Assembly (NCBI GenBank): GCA_963971225.1
Contig: OZ020269.1
Span: 103,650,067 to 103,714,066 of the forward strand
From: Melieria omissa
Lineage: Eukaryota; Arthropoda; Insecta; Diptera; Ulidiidae
Length of the DNA: 64,000 nucleotides
Reading direction: 5' to 3'
Numbering within the stretch: position 1 is the first letter of the stretch; each line of letters begins with the position of its first letter. Under the pieces are notes generated by a model, which made no database searches, had not been told where the DNA came from, and saw only the letters and a program-made list of their open reading frames with translations. A program made the translations under genes and the position numbers. Shown piece by piece: positions 57,455 through 64,000 of this stretch.

Positions 57455-57937
57455 CAACACATCCCTGGTTATGGGTGGTGTAGGTATTGCGGAATCGGCA
57501 ACTCTTGATTTTCTGGGCATGTCCATTAAGAACGATCTTCGTTGGAACGATCATATTTTTGGCGTGTCGAAAGAAGTAGCCAAGTGCGTCGGCTTCCTAA
57601 AGCGGTGCAAAAAATATTTCACTCCGTCTGATCTCGGCATTATTTATACCACCTATATCCGACCTAAAATGGAGTTTAACTCGCACCTATGGGCAGGGGT
57701 TTCAAAAACCAATTTGGAGCCCCTTTTGGGTGCAAACTTATTTTTGCATTAAATAGTTGTTTTCCATTGTATTATCGTTTCTTGCGAAGACGGACATTCC
57801 TAGGCATTCCTTTCTTCGACAACTTGGACAACCTTAAATCAGTCAACATCAGAAAATTCTTAGAGTTTATCAACAAATGGAATAGGCTTTTGTATGCTTA
57901 TGACAGATCACATTTTCCTTGTCCATTTATGGCCTAA
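57455..57937 (+). pseudogene. LINE reverse-transcriptase C-terminal fragment
   Basis: The plus-strand frame 57471-57752 reads 'LDFLGMSIKNDLRWNDHI', 'CVGFLKRCKKYFTP', 'IIYTTYIRPKMEFNSHLW' and 'AGVSKTNLEPLLG', the region after the YADD motif in jockey/CR1-type LINEs. A shift near 57740 leads to 'RRTFLGIPFFDNLDNLKSVN' and a stop near 57935. The catalytic core is absent. Not the same copy type as 47300-49447. Confidence 0.82.
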
Positions 57938-60270
57938 ATTTGTCTTTCGGCAAAGTCCCGCACTTACATAGCCCACTTTAACATAACTTAACCTGTCATC
58001 GTTCCTGTAACTAAACTTACATAAACTCGAATCTGAGCTCTGAGTATAACATATGTCCTTGAAAAGTTTTTAACCCACAACCCCTCATTTGATTCCATTT
58101 ATTTCATTCATACAAATTCACAGTTTGAAATCTTTTGTTTACATCGCTCGAAAATTGCAATAGTTGTTTTGTTCCTTAAAACCAGCCACACGACACACTG
58201 CACACACGCTACTTTACTGCCGCATGAGCTGAGATTGACGAAAGTGACGTCCACTGTCCGTGCGGCATGTGCTGGCGGTAGTAAATCCGTCGAACACGTT
58301 TGGTTGTTTGGATATTCTGATTATATTTGCGGACATCAATACGCAAATATCGCTTCATAGACCGGTGAGTGCGAGTACCTATCAACCAGACATACACACA
58401 CACATATCTGTATGTATGTATGTCTGTATACATGTATGAGTGCATGAGTAAAGCGTAGTACTTGCTGACGAAGTTGCCAATGTTGTAGCACAAATGAAGT
58501 GGAGCACCAACACACACACATTGACACATACATACAAAACCAACTTGGCTGATTCAGTGGTAATAGTTGAAGCAGCCATTGGTTGGCGGGGAGTGTGAGG
58601 ATGAAGTGCATAGAAAATGAATGACAATGCGAAATGAAAATGAAAATTTTCGATATTCTGTGCGACGGTCGGTAGTAGTAGGGGGCAGCGGCGCGGCGAA
58701 GTGGGCGACGAGGGGAACACTCCAATGTTGTGGCATGAGGTAAAAATCAATTTTCTTTGTGGTTCTGCCACTGATTGTTTGCACGTAGGCAGACATAACA
58801 CATGCACACACACACGCACACACATGCAATCACAGTTACACATATGCGTTTGCGTATTGGTTTTTGCTATTATTGTTGTTGTTGTTGTGTGTGTTTAGTA
58901 CGCACATTTGATGCGCGCGCTGAGAAAATAGAAATTTTCGGCATAATGACCAGAAGAGGCCAAACCAGCATTTTGCAGCTGCGACTCGACAGTGGGCGCT
59001 GCCCCCTCACCCCCCTGTATGTAATTTCTGCTGCGTTGCATACTTATGCAAAATCATCATTATTATGGACATGTATGGTTGTTCAGACATGGAGCGGTGG
59101 CGTCCAGAACCAGCATTTGGCAGTTGTTTGCGAACGAAACGTTTGCTGTTTCATGGTTGTTTGTGAAGAGTCCACTTTGAATAAAAGTAGGAGACAGAAT
59201 AAAGATTTGCTATAGAAGATATATAAGATGATTGAAAATGTCTTATTGCAATTTCAAATAATCCAACTAATGTTTGTACAACAATTTGAGTTTACCCAAC
59301 AATGTGCTTTCTATACATTTTGCAGTCAATTCATTTAACTGTCAACTGTGAAGCGTACAACATAAATTGGATCCATAAACTGTTCAACACTCACTGAAAT
59401 GAAAAACCTAATTTTGATTTTTTTTTCTCAGTTTTATTGCATTGCCAGTTATTGCACCTACAACTTTTCTTCACGCAGTGCCTAATGTGGTTTTTCAATG
59501 AAAATTCCGGCTGGTAACATGTGGCCGCCATCAAAGCCGTTGACTGATTTTGCCAACCCAACTGAACGCTGGGCACTTGAAAGAAATACAGCAAACTGGT
59601 GTCGCAGTAGAGGGAAGAAGAAAATTAAAAACAACAATAACAAAAACAACATAAGCAACGACCAGACAAAACAAACATCTGCTTCCGTATGCGACAATTT
59701 TTGAGTAAAATCAACAAAAGCCACCAAAGCAGACGTGCATTGTGCATGAAGTATGCCATACTTAAGGGGTCCATTAAGTGCGGAGCAAGTACATACACAC
59801 ATACATATATATATGCAAACATATAAACACATATTGGAGCCACAACGTCGCACACAAAAACACTCGAACAATAATAGCAACGCATACGACAAATGACAAA
59901 TCTACAAAACGCCTACCAATTCTTAAAGATCAGTGAACGCTGAAGGCGTGCATTAAGATCGCGCAGCGCAGATAGCAGCGGGGGACAAGATACGAATCAG
60001 CGTTTAAGACTAGACAGATCGGTCATTGAGTCGAAGCGAGCGAGAGATAAATGTGCGCGATATTTACGGCACTAAAGACTACAAAGCGAACGATAATAAA
60101 AGGGGCAGAGATTCAGATAGAAGCGTTCATACGTAGAAAGATTGAAATGATTTGGATGAGATGTGATTTTGAAATTACGCTCGCTTGAAAGACAAACAAG
60201 AGTTTTGGTAGAGAGAGGTGGAATGAAAATGTGCTGTGCGAGAATGCAAAACATGGAGAATAAAAGGAGA
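57938..60270. other. Host-like non-coding block with CA/TG repeats
   Basis: ACAC-rich patches at 58390-58410, 58508-58530 and 58800-58830, TTG repeats at 58872-58890, and a GC-richer stretch (59940-60070). ORFs up to 153 codons on both strands are low-complexity. No gene supported. Confidence 0.45.
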
Positions 60271-60274
60271 CAAT

Positions 60275-61520
60275 GACAATAGGTAGATTACGAAGATTGG
60301 TGCTCTAGAGGCAGCTATGAAATACTTGAAACCCAACGAGCCTTAATATGAAGAGACAAAGAAAGCAGTAATGTAGGGAGGCCAATTAATGTATGACTAT
60401 AGGTAGACCTCGATAGGTGATGCTCTAGAGGCAACTGAGATTTGAGTAAACCCTAGCGAGCCGCAACATTAGTAGATATTGAACACTGTAATATAGAGAG
60501 ACAGAGTAAGGTGTGACAATAGGTAGACATCGAGTTGGGATACTCCAGCAATGGCAAAATGTCCCAGAAGTCTTCAATGTGAGAAATGAGAGAAAACTGT
60601 GAGACCGAGTAAAAAGCAAAGTGTACAAAGACTGAGTAAGACATGTTATGAACTCCGAGATGTGATACCCTTAAGTTAACAAAGATGTCCATAAGTTTTC
60701 AACATGGGAAAGGCTCGACATGTGGTACTCTAGAGGGAACTGAGATGGTAAAAGTCGTCAGCATCCGAAAAGAAGTAAGAAGCAGAAGGATAGAAAGACT
60801 GAGTAAGACAAGACATTATATACATACACTCCGAGATGTGATACTTTAGAGGTAACTTAGATGTCCAAGAGTCCTCAACATGAGAAAACAGTGAAACCGA
60901 TTACGACATAACCATCAATAGACACCGAGAGGTGGGACTCTAGAGGTAACTAACCCGCCGAAAAACCCAAAGAGCCTCGATATAAGAAAATATATATGTA
61001 TATGTAAATATAATGTATTTTTTCCGCATAGTAAACAACAACCATGGACCCCGTAAACTTCAATATGTGAAGACAGAAAAGGCGGAAGGTTAGAGAAACA
61101 GAATAAAGTATGATAATGCATTCATAAACATCAGAATGAGATACTCTTCTTATCAACAAAGGAAAACACAGACAGAAACAATAACAATGAGACAAAGTAT
61201 GATATGATAATGAATAAATCTCGGGAGATTGTGGTCTATAGGTAACTGAAATGTCAACAAACCCCAACGATATAAGAAAATATAGAGAAAAAAGAGATAG
61301 ACCGAAGTATGACAATGGGTTGAACCCGTGGTGTGGTATACTAAAGAGGGAGCCCACGTTGGCCAACCTCATACAGTCTTAGAATGGAAAAGAGCGAGCA
61401 CAAAGATGGTATTGCCATGGTCCATTGTCATTACAAAACCCCAGACGTGGTGCTGTAGAGAAATTAAAGACATCTGCAAACCTCAATATGACGAAACAAG
61501 AAAAGCAGAAAAATAAAATG
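60275..61520. repeat. Degenerate array of about 120-bp units
   Basis: The marker 'ctctagaggtaact' or variants recurs at about 60302, 60423, 60541, 60726, 60841, 60937, 61233 and 61338. It is accompanied by 'gacaataggtagacatcgag', 'gatgtgata', 'caacatgagaaaa' and 'agactgagtaaga'. Spacing is commonly 95-125 bp. No unit is intact. Confidence 0.75.
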
Positions 61521-61746
61521 CGGTCTAGAGTCAAAGCCGAAATTCAATTCAGGAATAACCCTTCACATAGCCTAACACTACATTTTTTCTCCACATTTTT
61601 GATTTAAATTCTAATTCGACGAACCTATTGCCATGAATTTGTTTGCACTGTGTAATTGATCCTACAGCCAGAAGATCTACAAAGTTTTAGCTTCTCTTCT
61701 AAAGTGTTTTGATAAGCTGGATACAGAGTATCAACTAGACTCCAGC

Positions 61747-62275
61747 ATGAACTATCTGTTCCCATACCTGGATTTTGATACGCGCACACTTACTTCTTAT
61801 TCCACAAGAGAAGAATGGGGGACTAGGGGTCCCTTTTTCAGCAACGGCTCTACGATGAATGAAGGTATAGAAGCTAGTCTCCACTCAGATGTACTACGGA
61901 TCCAAAGGCCCTTCGAACTCCCGAACTTCTGTAGTATCTTTCGGGCAGAGATCTTTGCAATCTAGATAGTTGCTGAACTAATCCGTGGCAGTTATCTCCT
62001 TCGAATGGTCGCGTTAATCTAGAAAGCTGCTAAACTAATCCGTGGCAGTTATCTCCTTCGAATGGTCGCGTTAATCACGGAACACAATCCATGGGGGCGA
62101 CATATTGCCAAAATGGGCATCATCGAAGATCCGACTTGCACATCCTGCCTGGAGGAGGTAGATAGTACAGAGCTTTTCCTTTGTGAATAACCTGCTTCTC
62201 TAGAACGAGATTGCGCACCCTGGGTTCAGTTGTGTGATCTCCTGAGATTAATTAAAGTTCCCGGATTCTTTGCAT
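61747..62275 (+). pseudogene. LINE RNase H start fused to C-terminal segment
   Basis: The plus frame 61747-61965 ends with 'FFSNGSTMNEGIEASLHSD' and 'LPNFCSIFRAEIFAI', matching the first RNase H block (usual TDGSK...FQAEIYAI; the first Asp is Asn). The following part, 62080-62275, reads 'HNPWGRHIAKMGIIEDPT' and 'CTSCLEEVDSTELFLCE', the segment normally about 100 residues further on. The middle of RNase H is missing between them. Confidence 0.82.
61961..62074. repeat. 57-bp tandem duplication inside the LINE fragment
   Basis: 'tctagatagttgctgaacta' (61961) and 'tctagaaagctgctaaacta' (62018) start near-identical 57-bp copies that both contain 'atccgtggcagttatctcct' and 'tcgaatggtcgcgttaatc'. 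Confidence 0.95.
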
Positions 62276-62469
62276 AGAAGAACACATAACCCTTCCTTCT
62301 TTTCCACTTTTCACACAGCTTCTCTTTTTCCCATTTCCCATCTCCTCTATCATCCTTTTTTCTGAGCCTTGAGTACAATGGGCTAAAAAGCCTGAATGCT
62401 TGAGGTAATGACCTTCCTAAGCTTATTTCTTCGGCTCCCCCTTACATCCATCCATCAAACCCGTGACAG

Positions 62470-62725
62470 TGAATTATTCCCACAGATGTCATAATCTTCG
62501 TTGATAGTCAGACAGCTTTTAGGAAGCTGGAGTTAGCAGTGGTGAAATCGACGGTAGTACAGAGTTGCCGTACTGCACTTTAAGGTATTGGGCATCGCCG
62601 AGTCACTCTCTGCTGGATTCGGGGCCAGTCTGGAGTAGCAGGGAACGAGATGGCAAGAAATGCGGTCGCCTTGCCTACCACCGAAGTAGATAACTCTGTG
62701 TTTCCTTCGATATCTGCCTTGTATA
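62470..62725 (+). pseudogene. LINE RNase H middle fragment
   Basis: The plus-strand translation reads 'IIFVDSQTAFRKLELAVV' and, after a stop, 'GHRRVTLCWIRGQSG' and 'VAGNEMARNAVALPTTE'. This corresponds to the DSQAA and WVPGHxGVxGNExAD blocks. It is cut by the IS630-type element at 62726. Confidence 0.85.
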
Positions 62726-63331
62726 GGGTGTTTTTTTTAGAGGTATAGAACTTCGAATTGAAATAAAACACAAGAAAATCGTTTTAATGTCCATCAATTT
62801 GGCTTTATTGGAAGGATAATTTTATGCCATTAATGTTTAAATATGATTTTGGGCATGTGGCCGCCGCGGCTGGCTCGAATAAAGCCAATTCTACAGGTCC
62901 AATTTTCAACCAGCTCCAATTGCTGTGCACGGTGGCGAATCGATTCATTCGGGTCCTCTTCAACATTTTGCTCTACAGCGGCAATTGTTTCTTCGGTGCG
63001 CACTGTTCGACGTCTCTGCGGATGCGTATTATCACATAGAGTAAACGTAGTGCGAAAACGACCCATGGTTAACCGATGGATGGACCGATTTTGCTCTGAT
63101 GGACGATTATGTCGATCATAAAATGGACGGAGCTTGCGGTAAACTTCGCGAACTGAACCATTATTTTCGAAATAAATTTGCACGATTTGCAAGCGTTGTT
63201 CTTTTGTCAACCTGCTCATGATGAAATGGCAAACCAAACTGAACATAAATGACATTAGAGTTGCCAGATTTGACCACAAAATGCCAGTTTTATCTCTATT
63301 CGAAAAACAAACCTCTAAAAAAAACACCCTA
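62724..63331 (-). mobile_element. IS630/Tc1-mariner-type MITE (62726-63329) with N- and C-terminal transposase pieces
   Basis: The ends GGGTGTTTTTTTTAGAGGT and ACCTCTAAAAAAAACACCC are exact inverse complements, flanked by TA (62724-62725, 63330-63331; TATA on both sides). The length is 604 bp. It keeps the start and the last residues of its transposase, so it arose by internal deletion. It is inserted in, and truncates, a LINE RNase H fragment. Confidence 0.95.
62840..63222 (-). pseudogene. Transposase N-terminus fused to its C-terminal tail
   Basis: From the Met at about 63220 the frame reads MSRLTKEQRLQIVQIYFE, 'SVREVYRKLRPFYDRHNRPS' (DUF4817-type helix-turn-helix), a degraded linker, 'RRRTVRTEETIAAVEQNVEE' with 'DPNESIRHRAQQLEL', then directly 'RASRGGHMPKIIFKH' and a stop, the usual C-terminal ending. 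The catalytic DDD core is absent. The codons upstream of 63220 are open but lie outside the family's start and partly in the TIR. Confidence 0.9.
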
Positions 63332-63479
63332 TATATGTACATTGACAGGTTGAGCAAAAATCGAGTCCTCATGGCGCAGCAGAACGTACTGAAGCACGTA
63401 CCGAGCTCTATAGAACTCCGTTTTCTTGAGGATAGAGCCATTTGTACTGTCCCTGAGTCGAATCTCTATTAAACAGCTC

Positions 63480-64000
63480 GTCAATGCGTCATTGGATCTA
63501 TACTTATCAAACGGCACCTCGCATCCAGTGATGTCTGCAGAAGTTGCGAAGGTAAGAAGCAGTAGAAACCATTCAACATTTTCTGTGCCACGGTCCGGTT
63601 CTGCAGAAACGTCGACTTCGTACCGTACCGTAGAATCCGCAGGATTCCTAGCGGATCTGGCAAAAGTTGCGGAGATGAAGAAGAAGTAGGACCGATTTAA
63701 CATTTTCGGTGCCCTTTGTCCGGCTCTGCAGAAACGCCGACTTCGTACCCTGGGCGCAAGATTCCTAGTGGTACTGGCTTACATGGCAAAAGTTAAAATT
63801 CCGGGTCTGCTCTCCTTCATTCAGAGGTCGAACTGGTTTGGCCCGTATTGTGACTGTTTCTTTAGCTCCAGAACCATTTAACAAGGGTTTCTCAAAGGGC
63901 CAATTTGACCTCCATGGCGTCTCTCTTCCAGTGATGTCTGCAAATGATGCGGAGATGAAGAAGAAATAGAAACGATTCAACATTTTCTGTGCCACTGTCC
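63480..64000 (+). pseudogene. Reiterated LINE C-terminal segments
   Basis: Three partial copies of the post-RNase-H Cys/His segment lie in tandem: around 63520-63620, 63665-63780 and from about 63930 to the window end. Shared DNA landmarks are 'ccagtgatgtctgca', 'gcggagatgaagaagaa', 'cgattcaacattttctgtgc' and 'ctgcagaaacgccgacttcg'. Translation of the last copy gives 'CGDEEEIETIQHFLCHC' in one frame. It is truncated by the window end. Confidence 0.8.

Noticed and set aside
58382..58843. 153-codon minus ORF rich in Cys, His and Thr
   Set aside because: Generated by ACAC/TATG repeats and overlapped by other open frames.
1..64000. CRISPR array, prophage or bacterial operon
   Set aside because: Repeat structure, AT-rich non-coding composition and eukaryotic transposon families exclude a prokaryotic origin.

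Overview
This is a 64 kb stretch of AT-rich insect nuclear DNA, most likely from a higher fly. The Tephritidae-like acalyptrate assignment is inference. It rests on the mix of mariner, Transib, hAT-like, TTAA-type and LINE elements, tRNA-headed SINEs whose tails end in CCTAA units, and abundant CA and CAA/TGT simple repeats. No bacterial-style genes, rRNA, CRISPR arrays or convincing host exons were found. Nearly all short ORFs have simple-repeat or chance composition. The only recognisable protein sequence belongs to transposable elements. The window is best read as a gene-poor intergenic or long-intron region that has accumulated nested transposons and decaying tandem arrays.

Layout: 1.03-2.04 kb, AAAAT pentanucleotide satellite; 3.98-4.37 kb, a 192-bp tandem duplication; 5.69-6.87 kb, a large palindrome of a repeat unit; 6.8-10.04 kb, a degenerate TCTCAGAGACTTTAGATGG-like array split by an hAT-like element that itself holds a TTAA-flanked element; 10.3 kb, a microRNA-precursor-like hairpin; 11.77-13.46 kb, a second copy of the hAT-like family with a dead mariner inside it; 14.6-15.2 kb, a SINE; 15.4-17.3 kb, a dispersed repeat and a 309-bp tandem array; 18.2 kb, a TA-flanked MITE; 20.3-22.1 kb, a TTAA element with tandemly reiterated ends and an AT-rich array; 23.7-25.5 kb, a LINE fragment, a 159-bp hAT MITE and a mariner relic; 27.08-28.94 kb, a Transib element with RSS-like ends; 31.3-32.0 kb, a 5'-truncated LINE with an exact target duplication; 34.0 kb, a TTAA MITE; 36.8-40.3 kb, an AT-rich array dense in GTAAACA; 41.5 kb, a reverse SINE; 42.6 kb, a MITE; 45.6-46.1 kb, a CAA-rich minisatellite; 46.6 kb, a TTAA MITE; 47.3-49.4 kb, a LINE with a 677-codon open reverse-transcriptase frame; 51-52 kb, an IS630-type transposase relic interrupted by the 15.4-kb dispersed repeat; 52.7 kb, a SINE; 53.3 and 57.5 kb, LINE relics; 55.6 kb, a MITE; 56.4-57.4 and 60.3-61.5 kb, degenerate arrays; 61.7-64.0 kb, LINE fragments around a small IS630-type element.

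The elements do not form a pathway. They record a history: arrays formed first, DNA transposons landed in them, younger transposons landed in those, and local duplications then copied some of the junctions. The strongest items are the Transib copy (CGACG duplications, RSS-like heptamer and nonamer, RAG1-related transposase remnants), the two hAT-like copies whose 8-bp target duplications support their boundaries, and the hairpin at 10.3 kb.
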